A stretch of DNA of 64,000 bases from Nannocystis pusilla (GCF_020073745.1 NZ_JAIRAU010000044.1:62001-126000), one strand, 5' to 3'. Counted from the stretch's first letter, positions 18,553 through 27,751 are shown. Notes: generated from the sequence alone by a model not told the origin. Numbers and translations: made by a program.

Positions 18553-19228
18553 ACCCGGACACGTATCGACTGCGGGGGAGCACGAGATGGTGCTCACATT
18601 TCCAGGCGCCGGCGGCGACGAGGATGTCGCCGACCGGCGCGAACCATTTGTCGGGTGTGAAGGCGCAGCTCCGCGCAGCGCCGGGGCGGCGATGCTCGCG
18701 AGCGCGCCCTTGGTCGCGGTCGGCGAGCCGCGTGACCTCGGGGCGCAGCAATACATGGACATGGCTTGAAGGTCATCCGCCGGTCGAGCGCCATTCGGCC
18801 GGCACGAGCCTCGAACCTGTCCTGCGAGACATGACGTCGATCCGTCACGGCCCCGAGCTGAGGATGTCCCAAGGGCCAGGCCGTCGGAGGAGGCGGGCGC
18901 TCGTCCGGTCGCGGCGGGGGCTCGGGCATCACCTGTCCCGATGGTCAGGCTGCCCTGTCGCCGCGCGCGGCTCGACCTGTCCGATGCGTCACGTGCCGCG
19001 CCCGGGAGATTCCCGGGGCATCCCACGGAGTTCGTGTAGGGTCGAGTCGGGCCGCCGACCTGCGCGGCGTCGGGTGCCGACACGGACGCGGGCGCGTGTG
19101 CTGGTGGCGGCGCGAACGAGTCATCCGGCGATGACCGCCTCGCCGCGCCTCCCGGGCCGGCGGCGCGCGGTTCGGCGGCGCGGAGCTTCACGCGCCGCCG
19201 CCGTCTGTGCCATATTGCGCGGCTGGTG
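18553..19228. other. Gene-poor gap with a palindrome cluster
   Basis: About 675 bp with no confident gene. A minus-strand open stretch (about 18540-18680, containing FTPDKWFAPVGDILVAAG) and a plus-strand 60-codon frame from 18587 overlap each other; either could be a remnant. Three well-formed copies of the 18-bp palindrome and one weaker copy are packed at 18816-18833, 18863-18880, 18932-18949 and 18976-18993, spaced about 44 to 69 bp apart. Confidence 0.55.
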
Positions 19229-20224
19229 ATGCCCGACCAGCGGCCTTCTCCTTCGTCCCGGGCGCACCTCGCCCAGCTCCTGCGCGAGCTCGTGCCGCAA
19301 TTCGTCGAGCTGTTCGACGGCGCCGAGCTGCTGGTGGACGAGCTCGCCGACCTGCTGGTCGCGCCGGAGGAGTCCGCGGCCTGCCCGGCGGGCGTGGGGC
19401 ACGGGGCCGGGCGGGCCCGCGAGGACGCGGCCCCCGAGATGCTGGCGCGGGAGTTCGCGGCGCTGCGCCGGGCGCTGTCGTCGCGGGTCGAGCAGGACGA
19501 GCTCGCCGGGGCGGCCGTGGTCGCGCTGCACGAGCAGATCGACGAGCAATACGCGGCCAGCGTGGCGGCGTTCGCCCGCGAGCGCGAGGCCCAGCTGCTC
19601 GAGATGGTCGCGCACGACATCAGCAACCCGCTGATGAACATCAGCCTGTGCCGCGATTACCTGGCCGGGCTCGGCGAGGGCTCGCCGGAGCAGCAGATGG
19701 TGCGGGAGATGCTGCAGAGCGCGACGCTGCGGCTGCAGGAGGTCACCCGCGGGCTGCACGAGGTCGCCGACCTGCGCGGGACCCCGGAGCTGCTCGAGCG
19801 GCGGCCGCTCGCGGTCGCCGAGCTCGTCGCCGACGTGGTGGCCCAGCAGCAGCCGGCCGCGTCCGCCCGCGGCGTGCGCATCGAGCAGTCGCTGGAGCTC
19901 GCCGGCGCGACGGTGCTCGGCGAGCACGAGCGCCTGGTCCGGGCGCTCGGCACCGTGGTGCAGGCGGCGCTGCGGGCCGCCGGCGCCAGCCGCCTCGTGA
20001 CCCTGCGCGGCTCGGTGGCCCAGGCGCAGGTGGTCCTCCGCGTCAGCGACGTCGCCGCCGACCTCGGCGGACCGTCGCTCGCGCGCCGCCGCACGACCAC
20101 CGAGATGTTCGTGGCCCGCAGCGTGGTCGAGGCCCACGGCGGGCGGATCTGGCACGAGGCCTCCTCCTCCAGCCGCGGCACGACGCTCGCGCTCAGCCTG
20201 CCGCTCGCCGACGCCGTCGGGTGA
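19229..20224 (+). CDS. Histidine kinase-like protein with degenerate ATP-binding domain
   Basis: 331 residues, soluble. The first about 115 residues are helical and Leu/Glu-rich. The H-box is MVAHDISNPLMN (His about residue 128), followed by a HATPase-like region. The usual N-box Asn is missing (LGTVVQAALRA in its place) and the G boxes are poor (VSDVAADLGG), so catalysis is doubtful; it may act as a phosphotransfer or scaffold partner. The start is ATG 19229; a GTG directly before it is possible. It converges on the PAS hybrid kinase at 20343. Confidence 0.75.
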   Translation: MPDQRPSPSSRAHLAQLLRELVPQFVELFDGAELLVDELADLLVAPEESAACPAGVGHGAGRAREDAAPEMLAREFAALRRALSSRVEQDELAGAAVVALHEQIDEQYAASVAAFAREREAQLLEMVAHDISNPLMNISLCRDYLAGLGEGSPEQQMVREMLQSATLRLQEVTRGLHEVADLRGTPELLERRPLAVAELVADVVAQQQPAASARGVRIEQSLELAGATVLGEHERLVRALGTVVQAALRAAGASRLVTLRGSVAQAQVVLRVSDVAADLGGPSLARRRTTTEMFVARSVVEAHGGRIWHEASSSSRGTTLALSLPLADAVG

Positions 20225-20248
20225 GCCGGGGCGCGCGTATTCGTGGCA

Positions 20249-20352
20249 CATGTCCCCGGGGACGTCTCGCCGCTCGCCCGCGCATTCGTGACACATGTCC
20301 TCGGGGACATGTTCCGTGATGGGTCGTCCAGGGACATGCCCTTCAGGACATG
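20249..20352. repeat. Three 18-bp palindromes between convergent kinase genes
   Basis: Copies at 20249-20266 (CATGTCC CCGG GGACGTC), 20294-20311 (CATGTCC TCGG GGACATG, perfect arms) and 20335-20352 (CATGCCC TTCA GGACATG). The first two share extra flank (attcgtg.cacatgtcc), so part of the spacer is duplicated. The third overlaps the stop codon of the leftward kinase gene. Location between convergent 3' ends suggests a terminator or mRNA-end role, though no T-tract follows. Confidence 0.75.
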
Positions 20353-22376
20353 TCGCTGGGGTCCGCGCCCGGCGGGCGCAGCAGCGCCTTGAGCTTGGCC
20401 AGGCCGACCGGCTTGATCAGGTGGGCGTGGAAGCCGCTGGCGAGCGAGCGCTGGCGGTCCTCGGCGCGGCCGTAGCCGGTGAGGGCGATGAAGCGGGTGG
20501 CCGCGAACTCGGGGCGGCCGCGCAGCTGGGCGACCACGCCGTAGCCGTCGAGCAGCGGCAGGCCGATGTCGCACAGCACGATCTGCGGCACGAACGCCAG
20601 CGCCGCCTCGATGCCCGACGGGCCGTCGGCGGCGGTCTGGACGGTGTGGCCGAGCATGCCGAGGAGGGCCGCCAGCAGCTCGGCGGCGTCGCGGTTGTCG
20701 TCGATGACGAGCACGCGCAGGCTCGGGCCGGCGACACTCGGCTTCTCGGTCGGCGGCGCCTCGGCGCCGACGCGCTCGCCGTCGTGCAGCGGGAGCCGGA
20801 CCACGAACTCGCTGCCGAGCCCGGGGCCGTCGCTGTGGGCCTCGACCTGGCCGCCGTGGATCCCCACCAGCCGCTTGACCAGCGCGAGGCCGATGCCGAG
20901 GCCGCCCTGCGAGCGGTCGAGCGAGCGGTTGACCTGCGTGAACAGGTCGAACACCTCGGCCAGCATCTCCTCGGGGATGCCGATGCCGCTGTCGCGCACG
21001 CGGATCACGGCGTCGCCGTCCTCGCGCTCGAGCCGCACGACGATCTCGCCGCCGGGCTCGGTGTACTTGGCGGCGTTGTTGACGAGGTTGCCGACGACCT
21101 GGGCGATCCGGGTCGGGTCGGCGCGCACCCACACCGGGTCGGGCGGGCAGGCGAACTCGAGCCGGTGGCCCTTGCTGTCGACCACGGGCCGGCTGGTCTC
21201 GATGCCGCGCAGCACCACCGTCGCGAGGTCGATGCGCTCCATCTGCAGCTGGATCTTGCCGGTGTTGATCCGCGAGACCTCGAGCAGGTCGTCGACGAGC
21301 CGCGTCAATTGTTGGACCTGGCGCTCGATGACGTCGCGGCACTGACCGGTCAGCGGGTCGTCGAGCGCCTGCAGGTTCATGATCTCGAGCGACGACTGGA
21401 TCGGCGACAGCGGGTTGCGCAGCTCGTGCGCGAGCATGGCCAAAAACTCGTCCTTGCGGCGGTCGGCCTCCTGCAGCTCGCTCGCGCGCCGGCGCAGCTC
21501 GTCCTGGGCCTCGCGCAGCGGGGTGATGTCGGTCAGCGTGATCACCACGCCGAGCCGCTCGCCGCCGGCGACCACCAGCGGGCCCGCCCCGAGCAGCAGC
21601 TCGGCGCGCCCGCCGGACGGGCGGTGGAAGCGGACAGTCAGGCCGCGCAGCGTCTCGCCGCGCCACGCCGGGCCGAGGTCGACGCGCGCGCCGACGTCGT
21701 CGGCCGCGAGCGGCGTCAGGGCGAACACCTGGTCGAAGCGCTGGAACAGCGGGTTCTTGCCGGCGAGGTCGTGCGCGGCCCGGCTGGCGCGCAGCACGGT
21801 GCCGCCATTGTCGCACACGACCACGGCGTCCGCGACCTGCTCGAGGATCGCGCGGGCGGTGGCGGCGTCGGCGAGGACGCGCTCGCGTCGCTTCTGCTCG
21901 GTGAGGTCGACGACGAACAGGCACACGCCGGCGATGCCCTCGCGCAGGGCGCGGACGCCGAGGACCACGGGGACGCGCTCGCCGTCGCCGTGGCGCAGCA
22001 TCACCTCGCTCTCGGCCGAGGCGGCCAGGCCGTCGCGCAGCAGCGCCTCGAACACCGGCAGGCCGGGCGGGTCGACGTGCTCCTGCAGCGGGCGCCCGAG
22101 CACGGCCTCCTCGCCGCAGCGGAGCAGGCGCGTGAACTGGGTGTTGCAGGCGAGCACGACCCCGTCGACGTTGACCGCGGCGGCCCCATGGTGCATCTGC
22201 TCGACGAGCAGGCGGTACGGCTTGTCGGCGGCGTCGAGCGTGAACACCCGCGGCGGCTCGACGTCGCTGATGACGAGCGCGTCGACCTCGCCGCCGGTGA
22301 TCGCCCGGATCGTCTCCTGGGCCTCGGCGAGGCGGAAGCGCAGCTCCGCGAGCTCGCGCTGGAGGTCGTCGCTCAC
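20343..22376 (-). CDS. PAS-PAS hybrid sensor histidine kinase with receiver domain
   Basis: 677 residues, soluble. In order: short coiled coil; PAS (about 50-160); PAS (about 175-300); HisKA with H-box LAMLAHELRNPLSPIQ (about 315); HATPase_c with N-box NLVNNAAKYT and G-boxes DSGIGI and GGLGIGLAL; receiver (about 555-670) with the phosphoacceptor Asp in IVLCDIGLPLLDGYG and Lys in LIKPVG. It lies 82 bp downstream of kaiB on the same strand and could be an output or input kinase of the KaiBC pair (inference). Its last codons DMS and stop lie inside a dispersed palindrome. Confidence 0.92.
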   Translation of the reverse strand: MSDDLQRELAELRFRLAEAQETIRAITGGEVDALVISDVEPPRVFTLDAADKPYRLLVEQMHHGAAAVNVDGVVLACNTQFTRLLRCGEEAVLGRPLQEHVDPPGLPVFEALLRDGLAASAESEVMLRHGDGERVPVVLGVRALREGIAGVCLFVVDLTEQKRRERVLADAATARAILEQVADAVVVCDNGGTVLRASRAAHDLAGKNPLFQRFDQVFALTPLAADDVGARVDLGPAWRGETLRGLTVRFHRPSGGRAELLLGAGPLVVAGGERLGVVITLTDITPLREAQDELRRRASELQEADRRKDEFLAMLAHELRNPLSPIQSSLEIMNLQALDDPLTGQCRDVIERQVQQLTRLVDDLLEVSRINTGKIQLQMERIDLATVVLRGIETSRPVVDSKGHRLEFACPPDPVWVRADPTRIAQVVGNLVNNAAKYTEPGGEIVVRLEREDGDAVIRVRDSGIGIPEEMLAEVFDLFTQVNRSLDRSQGGLGIGLALVKRLVGIHGGQVEAHSDGPGLGSEFVVRLPLHDGERVGAEAPPTEKPSVAGPSLRVLVIDDNRDAAELLAALLGMLGHTVQTAADGPSGIEAALAFVPQIVLCDIGLPLLDGYGVVAQLRGRPEFAATRFIALTGYGRAEDRQRSLASGFHAHLIKPVGLAKLKALLRPPGADPSDMS

Positions 22377-22458
22377 GGCGCGGCCTCCCTCGCGTTCGTC
22401 ACATGGTCGAAGAGACAGGCTCGTTCGGGCCCGGCGAGGACGGCGGTGGGGCGGGCGC

Positions 22459-22776
22459 TCATGGTGTGTGGGCCGGCACCAGCTGCAGTCCGACCAGCGC
22501 CTTCTGCACGTTCGAGAGGTCGCCGATCACGCGCCGGATCGGGTCGGGCAGCTTGCGGACGAGCGTCGGGATGGCGACGATCTCGTCCTGCTTGGCCAGC
22601 CTCGGGTGCTTGTGGAGGTCGATGACCTCGATCGTGTAGCGGCCGTGCAGGTGCTCCTCGCAGATCCGCTGCAGGTTCGCCAGGGCCTGGAGCGACTTCG
22701 GTGTCTGCCCGGCGACGTACAGCCGCAGCTGCCAGACGTCGGGGTCGCCGGCGCTCGCCTCGTGCTCGCTGTTCAT
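22459..22776 (-). CDS. kaiB: KaiB-like thioredoxin-fold protein
   Basis: 105 residues: QLRLYVAGQTPKSLQALANL, then EVIDLHKHPRLAKQDEIVAIPTLVRKLPDPIRRVIGDLS, which is the KaiB signature. In cyanobacteria KaiB binds the KaiC CI ring and switches fold; in non-cyanobacteria KaiB-KaiC pairs act in stress or timer-like control. The start at 22776 overlaps the kaiC stop by ATGA, so the two are translationally coupled. A palindrome (22402-22419) lies downstream of its stop. Confidence 0.93.
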   Translation of the reverse strand: MNSEHEASAGDPDVWQLRLYVAGQTPKSLQALANLQRICEEHLHGRYTIEVIDLHKHPRLAKQDEIVAIPTLVRKLPDPIRRVIGDLSNVQKALVGLQLVPAHTP

Positions 22777-24488
22777 GCCGTCTCCTCCTCTTCCGCGTCG
22801 GCCCGCCGGCTGCGCGCCATGCCGACGCGGTCTGACTGCAGCCTGCGCTCGACCGCCTCCTCGGCGCCGAGCAGCAGCTCGAGCTCGCTCTCCTCGATCT
22901 CCGCCTCGGCGCGCAGCGCCGCGATCTGGGCCTCGAGCGCCCGGCGCTTGCGGTCGATCTCCCGCCGCTTGCGCGCGATCGCCAGCCGGCGGTTCTCGGC
23001 CGCCTCGCGCTCCTTGGCCTCCTGCGCCAGCCGCATCGAGCCGGTGAGCACTCCCTCGGGGCCGACGTAGACGTCGCGCAGCTCGATGCCGCGGCTCGAC
23101 AGCACGAACTCGCGGACCTGGTTCGAGTGGGCCGTGCCGCGCGACTTGAGCACGTGGAGCCCGCGGTTGCGCTCGCCGCCGAGCTCGATGTCGCGGAGCA
23201 GCACCCAGGTGTCGATGAGCGAGGAGATGTTCTGCTCGGTCGCCTCGGTCGCGGCGGCGCCGCTGATCAGGCTGACGAACACCGCGGTGGTCTGGCGGCT
23301 CTTGAGGAAGTCGACCAGGCGCAGCAGCATGGCGTGGGCCTCGTTGGCGGTGCCGACCGAGACGAAGTTGCTGATCGGGTCGACCACGACCAGGCGGGGG
23401 TCGAGATCGCGGATGTGCTTGTACATCGTCGCCAGGTGCATCTCGAGCCCGTGGAAGGTGGGGCGGGTCGAGACGAACGTCAGCAGGCCGTTCTCGAGCC
23501 AGGGCGCGAGGTCGAGGCCGATCGACCGCATGTTGCGCAGGACCTGCGACGGCGACTCCTCGAACGAGTAATAGAGGCACCGCTCGCCGCGCTCGCAGGC
23601 GGCCGCGGCCATGTAGGCGGCGACGCTCGACTTGCCGGTGCCGGCGGTTCCCGAGAGCAGCACGCTGGTGCCGCGGTACACGCCGCCGCCGAGCATGGCG
23701 TCCAACCGCTCGATGCCGGTGGAGACGCGCTCGTTCGAGGCCTCGTGGTCGAGCCTGAGCGAGGTCAGCGGGAGCACCGAGAAGCCGTCGTTGTCGATGA
23801 GGAACGGGTACTCGTTGGTCCCGTGCATGGTGCCGCGGTACTTGACGATCCGCAGGCGCCGGGTGGACACCTGATCGAACATCCGGTGATCGAGGAGGAT
23901 CACGCAGTCGGAGACGTACTCTTCCAGGCCCTGGCGGGTGAGGGTGCCGTCGCCGCGCTCGGCCGTGATCACGGCGGTGACGCCCCGATCCTTGAGCCAG
24001 CGGAACAACCGCCGCAGCTCCGAGCGCAGCACCGCCTCGTTGTCGAACCCGCCGAACAGCGTCTCGAGCGTGTCGAGCACGACGCGCTTGGCGCCGACGG
24101 TGTCGATCGCCAGGCCGAGGCGGATAAACAGGCCCTCGAGGTCGAACTCGCCGGCCTCCTCGATCTCGCTGCGCTCGACGCGGATGTGCTCGACCACCAG
24201 CTTGTCGCGCGCGGCCAGGTCCTCGAGGTCGAAGCCCAGCGAGCGCACGTTGGCCGCCAGGTCGTCGGCGGTCTCCTCGAAGGCGAAGAACACCCCGGGC
24301 TCGTCGTAGTCGGTGGCGCCGCGGACCAGGAACTCCATCGCCATCAGCGTCTTCCCGCAGCCCGCGCTGCCGCACACCAGCGTCGGCCGGCCGCGCGGCA
24401 GGCCGCCGCCGGTGATGTCGTCCAAACCGTGGATCCCCGTGGGGGCCTTGGGGATGCTCGGTCGTTCGCTGGCGGTGATGCCGATCAT
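22773..24488 (-). CDS. kaiC: KaiC-like double-domain ATPase/autokinase
   Basis: 571 residues. CI has Walker A GSAGCGKT (40-47) and the catalytic Glu pair FAFEETADD. CII has Walker A GTAGTGKS (about 280) and YSFEESPSQ. The site equivalent to the cyanobacterial Ser431-Thr432 autophosphorylation pair reads ISSLIDTW, so Ser-Ser rather than Ser-Thr. The C-terminal about 70 residues are a charged coiled coil (REIDRKRRALEAQIAALRAEAE), unlike the KaiA-binding tail of cyanobacterial KaiC, which agrees with the absence of kaiA. The start at 24488 (MIGITASERP) is chosen because the upstream extension is basic and non-homologous. Confidence 0.93.
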   Translation of the reverse strand: MIGITASERPSIPKAPTGIHGLDDITGGGLPRGRPTLVCGSAGCGKTLMAMEFLVRGATDYDEPGVFFAFEETADDLAANVRSLGFDLEDLAARDKLVVEHIRVERSEIEEAGEFDLEGLFIRLGLAIDTVGAKRVVLDTLETLFGGFDNEAVLRSELRRLFRWLKDRGVTAVITAERGDGTLTRQGLEEYVSDCVILLDHRMFDQVSTRRLRIVKYRGTMHGTNEYPFLIDNDGFSVLPLTSLRLDHEASNERVSTGIERLDAMLGGGVYRGTSVLLSGTAGTGKSSVAAYMAAAACERGERCLYYSFEESPSQVLRNMRSIGLDLAPWLENGLLTFVSTRPTFHGLEMHLATMYKHIRDLDPRLVVVDPISNFVSVGTANEAHAMLLRLVDFLKSRQTTAVFVSLISGAAATEATEQNISSLIDTWVLLRDIELGGERNRGLHVLKSRGTAHSNQVREFVLSSRGIELRDVYVGPEGVLTGSMRLAQEAKEREAAENRRLAIARKRREIDRKRRALEAQIAALRAEAEIEESELELLLGAEEAVERRLQSDRVGMARSRRADAEEEETA

Positions 24489-25056
24489 GAAAAGTACGTT
24501 CCGTCCGCGGGCCGAGCGCGCCCGCCCGCACCGTCGCAGTTTATGTCGGGGAACATGGGTGCGGCAACAGCGAAGTCTCCACGACAGAGCTCGCTGCAGG
24601 CCCTCGCGTCGGCCGCAGCGCCGTAAAATGCGGCGCGCAGAGGGCGGGTTCAGGCGCTGTCGGTGTCTGGCCGCCGGTCGGCGCGATCGAAGCTTGCGTC
24701 TCGACGGCGAACGCTCACGCACGTCGGTTCGGTGACGGCGCCGCGCAGGGTCACTCGCACGGCGACGTCGACGCTACTCCGCGGCGGCGACGCGACGCGG
24801 CAGTGGTGACTCGCGCGACGACCACCACGACCTGCCGCGCGCGCCGGCTCGTCACTTGCGGCGCGCTGCAGCCCGGCGCGAGCACCATCCGCCGCGGCCG
24901 CGATCGGCAGCAGCGCGACGACTCTTGGTCGTACCGCGCGATCGCCACCACACGCGCTCACCCGACGCGTGCGAGCGTCACCGGGCCCGTGCGCGAGGCG
25001 GAGCGCCGCATGGCGTGCTCGTCCGCGGCGGCGAGCTATGCACTCCGAGGAGACGC
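24489..25056. other. Intergenic gap between divergent kaiC and esterase
   Basis: About 570 bp without a supported gene; open frames exist on both strands but carry no motifs. It must hold the kaiCB promoter (leftward) and the esterase promoter (rightward). A TATGTCGGGGAACATG stretch near 24542 faintly resembles the dispersed palindrome. Confidence 0.45.
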
Positions 25057-25833
25057 ATGGCCACACACGTCATCTACAAGCTCGGCCCGTTCACGCTGCC
25101 GAAGTTCGCCGGCGAGCGCCACGTCCGCGTGTATCTCCCGACGGAGCGGCCCGACAAGAGCCCGCTGCCGACGCTGTACATCTTCGACGGGCAGAACATC
25201 TTCCACGATGACCCCTCGATGGCCGGGGGCTGGTACCTGCACCACGCCGCCCACGACCTGTACGCGGAGGGCAAGCCGGCGCCGGTGATCGTCGGCATCG
25301 ACCACGGCGGGGTCGACCGGATCCACGAGCTGTCGCCGTTCGCGTGCGACGACTGTCGCGGCGAGGCGGACCACCTGATCGACTGGGTGGTGGAGGAGCT
25401 GGCGCCGCGGATCCAGCGCGAGTTCGCGGTCCGCACCGACGTCGCCGGGACGGCGATCGGCGGCTCGTCGATGGGCGGCCTGGCCGCGCTCTACGCCCAC
25501 TTCCGCCGCCCGGACGTGTTCGGCGCGGCGCTGTGCATGTCGCCCTCGTTGTGGTTCGCGGAGCGCCGGATCTACGACCGGATCGCCGAGCTCCCGCGCC
25601 CGTCGACCTCGCGGATCTACGTCGACGCCGGCGCCCACGAGGGCGACATGCTGGCCGACGCGGCCCGCCTCGTCGGGCAGCTGGTGGCCGCCGGCTACGG
25701 CGACGACGAATTGATGTGGCGCCCCGACCCGTACGGCGCGCACAGCGAGCTGCACTGGCGCAAGCGCGCCCCCGAGGCGCTCGAGTGGCTGTTCTCCGAG
25801 CGCATGGCCGCGACGACATGTACGGCCGCGTGA
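25057..25833 (+). CDS. Alpha/beta-hydrolase esterase (esterase D/Fes-like)
   Basis: 258 residues of the putative-esterase (PF00756-like) family: YIFDGQNIFHDD near the N-terminus, nucleophile elbow GGSSMGGLAALYA (Ser about 142), and a C-terminal catalytic His probable in DPYGAHSELHW. No signal peptide, hence cytosolic. The start at 25057 has GAGGAG nearby. The substrate is unknown; relatives act on ferric enterobactin, S-formylglutathione or acyl esters. Confidence 0.85.
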   Translation: MATHVIYKLGPFTLPKFAGERHVRVYLPTERPDKSPLPTLYIFDGQNIFHDDPSMAGGWYLHHAAHDLYAEGKPAPVIVGIDHGGVDRIHELSPFACDDCRGEADHLIDWVVEELAPRIQREFAVRTDVAGTAIGGSSMGGLAALYAHFRRPDVFGAALCMSPSLWFAERRIYDRIAELPRPSTSRIYVDAGAHEGDMLADAARLVGQLVAAGYGDDELMWRPDPYGAHSELHWRKRAPEALEWLFSERMAATTCTAA

Positions 25834-25881
25834 CTCGTCCCGCAACGCCAGAATTCCTCGCCGGCGCGAGCGCATGAATGA

Positions 25882-26094
25882 GAGGGCGGGCTTAACCTGA
25901 ACCTGAACTTCGCCACGTTGTGGCAGCTCTGCCGGGTCCACAACACGTGTGACGACAACCCGCGCCTGGTTGACGCTGAAGGCAAAGAGGTGGCCTTCCT
26001 CCATCGAGAACCGTTCGCGAACGCCTCGTTCATCTTGGAGGCCGCGAAAGCTGTCACGGTAATCGCTGTGGAGCGGAGCAAGTCCCAGCAGTAG
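25882..26094 (+). pseudogene. 3' fragment of an unidentified gene
   Basis: An open frame with natural-looking codon use encodes about 70 residues (NLNFATLWQLCRVHNTCDD, then DAEGKEVAFLHREPFANASF, ending ERSKSQQ and TAG at 26092). It begins directly after an in-frame TGA and has no ATG, GTG or TTG start, so the 5' part is missing. Third positions are less G/C-biased than in the flanking esterase, as in the next gene. Likely a truncated remnant at the edge of an acquired segment. Confidence 0.45.
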
Positions 26095-26164
26095 GGTCAC
26101 TTCTTCCCGCTCCTCGGCATCGTTGTCGGCGAATGCGGGGTCCGGCGCTAACCTCCACGCTGCC

Positions 26165-26869
26165 ATGTCAACCGTCGTCTTCTCCGACGTGAACCGCCGC
26201 TTCTCCATCCTCGACGAGCTCGAACACGCGGTCTCTTGCCTTCACGTTGCCCTGAAGCGCATCGCCGACGGGCGCACTGTCCTGCGGGTCGACGCACCAA
26301 CCTTCTTCCTGCTCTCGCTCGGCCTAGAGCGGTACTTGAAGGTCGGGGTGCACATCCTCCTCCACCATCAGAACGGGTCCTTCGCCGACTTCAGCACGAT
26401 GAAGAAGTACGGCCACGAACTCCTGAGCGTGGAGACGGCGCTCTTCGGGTTGGAAAGCCCCGACGCCCGCATGAGTATGATGACGCGCGAGGACCTGGAC
26501 TTCGTGAAGAACGATCTCCTACTGAGGAAGCTCCTCGAGTGTCTTGATGCCTTCGCATGCGGTGAGAGGTACTTCCTGCTCGACGGGGCGTCGGGCAAGC
26601 CGATGGACCCCGACAGCAGCCCACGGGCACGCTGGGAGGACATCCTCGAGCTCGCCTCGGACCACAACCCCGAGCTCTTCCTCGACGTCGAGCGAGCCCA
26701 GCGAGTTGTCGGTGCGCGCCTGATTGGCCGCATGCAGCGTTACCTGCGATGCATCTCGCAAGCCGTGTTCTACTCGACCTCCGACCTCTCGCGCTCGCTG
26801 GCCTCCGGCATGTGGGTCTTCCTCGACGTTCGAGATAGGGCACTCGAGGTGCCGATCGAGCCGAGATAA
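26165..26869 (+). CDS. Hypothetical protein, HEPN-like helical domain
   Basis: 234 residues, no signal peptide. An N-terminal helical region contains VDAPTFFLLSLGLERYLKVGVHILL, then MKKYGHELLSVETALFGL, a layout reminiscent of HEPN domains, though the RxxxxH ribonuclease motif is not clear. Codon use is noticeably less GC-rich than in neighbouring genes, suggesting recent acquisition. The start at 26165 (MSTVVFSDVNRRFS) is one of two possible in-frame Mets. The function is unknown; HEPN proteins often belong to defence or toxin systems, but no partner is visible. Confidence 0.6.
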   Translation: MSTVVFSDVNRRFSILDELEHAVSCLHVALKRIADGRTVLRVDAPTFFLLSLGLERYLKVGVHILLHHQNGSFADFSTMKKYGHELLSVETALFGLESPDARMSMMTREDLDFVKNDLLLRKLLECLDAFACGERYFLLDGASGKPMDPDSSPRARWEDILELASDHNPELFLDVERAQRVVGARLIGRMQRYLRCISQAVFYSTSDLSRSLASGMWVFLDVRDRALEVPIEPR

Positions 26870-27191
26870 CGTCGTTTAGCCGTTGCGGGGCGGGCGGGCG
26901 TGTGACGCCGTCCGATCGCCGGCTTTTCGTCCTCAGCCGAGTCGAGCCCGGCCTCGTAGCGGCGCTCGAGCAGCTGCGGATCGGGCCGGAGCCCTGAATC
27001 CGCGTCACGCCCAGGTGTCGCCGAGAGCAATCGGCCGTCAGCGGGCGCGCCCATACGGTCGGGCGTGCGTCCGCGGCGAGCCCTGGCGCATGCTCGCCGG
27101 CTGACAGCGATTTACGGGGCCCAGCTCGTCTGGCGCAGCTCCAGGCCAGGCAGTCTTGCGCGCACGGGCTGCTTGGCGCAAGCTCGACCGC
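26870..27191. other. Intergenic gap
   Basis: About 320 bp between the HEPN-like gene and the small exported protein. Short overlapping frames on both strands show no motifs. Nothing supported. Confidence 0.4.
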
Positions 27192-27464
27192 ATGCGTTCT
27201 GCGGTGCTCACTGTTTGCGTCTGTTTCGGCGTGGGCCTCGGCCTCACATCGACCACGCCGGTCGCCCACGCTTGCTCCTGCGTTTCGGACACTGTCCTGG
27301 TCCTCCGGCTCGCCGGTATCCACGGCGATGCCGAGCACGCCGCTGAACAGGCCTTCTGGCCGGACGAGGGGTCCGCCGCTGGGTCCGGGAAGGACGCTGC
27401 CCTCGAGCTGATCCCCTCCGACGCCGAGCCCCAGGTCCGCCTCGTTCTCGAGGGGGTGCAGTGA
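27192..27464 (+). CDS. Small exported protein
   Basis: 90 residues with an N-terminal signal peptide (MRSAVLTVCVCFGVGLGLTS, cleavage near AHA-CSC), followed by a short acidic mature part. The CSC after the signal resembles other myxobacterial exported proteins. Its stop overlaps the next start as TGATG, so the two genes are coupled. The function is unknown. Confidence 0.6.
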   Translation: MRSAVLTVCVCFGVGLGLTSTTPVAHACSCVSDTVLVLRLAGIHGDAEHAAEQAFWPDEGSAAGSGKDAALELIPSDAEPQVRLVLEGVQ

Positions 27465-27751
27465 TGGCGGCGCTACCCCCCGCATACGCCCGGGTGATGG
27501 TCGGCGCGCTCGGTGTCGCGGCGCTGCTCGCCGGCATGGCCGTCGGCACCTCGGCTTGCGGCCCGTGCATTCACCCCTGCCCGTCGGCACTGCCCCTCGA
27601 GCGCGGATCGTTCACGATCGTCGAGAGCCCCAGCCGCCCCGAGCTCGTCGGTAGCCTGGTCGAGATTACCGACGAAAAGGTCGAGCTCCGCTTCACGGAC
27701 GCCGAGGGTCACGATTGGGTCGTCGACTACACCATCGAGGAGGAATACTGA
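27464..27751 (+). CDS. Small exported protein, possible lipoprotein
   Basis: 95 residues: hydrophobic signal segment VMVGALGVAALLAGMAVGTSACGPC with a possible lipobox, then a small domain SFTIVESPSRPELVGSLVEI to DYTIEEEY that looks like a beta-rich fold. Translationally coupled to the preceding exported protein (TGATG). The function is unknown. Confidence 0.6.
   Translation: MAALPPAYARVMVGALGVAALLAGMAVGTSACGPCIHPCPSALPLERGSFTIVESPSRPELVGSLVEITDEKVELRFTDAEGHDWVVDYTIEEEY

Noticed and set aside
24650..25066. 138-codon minus-strand frame upstream of the esterase
   Set aside because: Arg/Ala-rich composition, no motif and no ribosome site. Typical of chance frames in GC-rich DNA.
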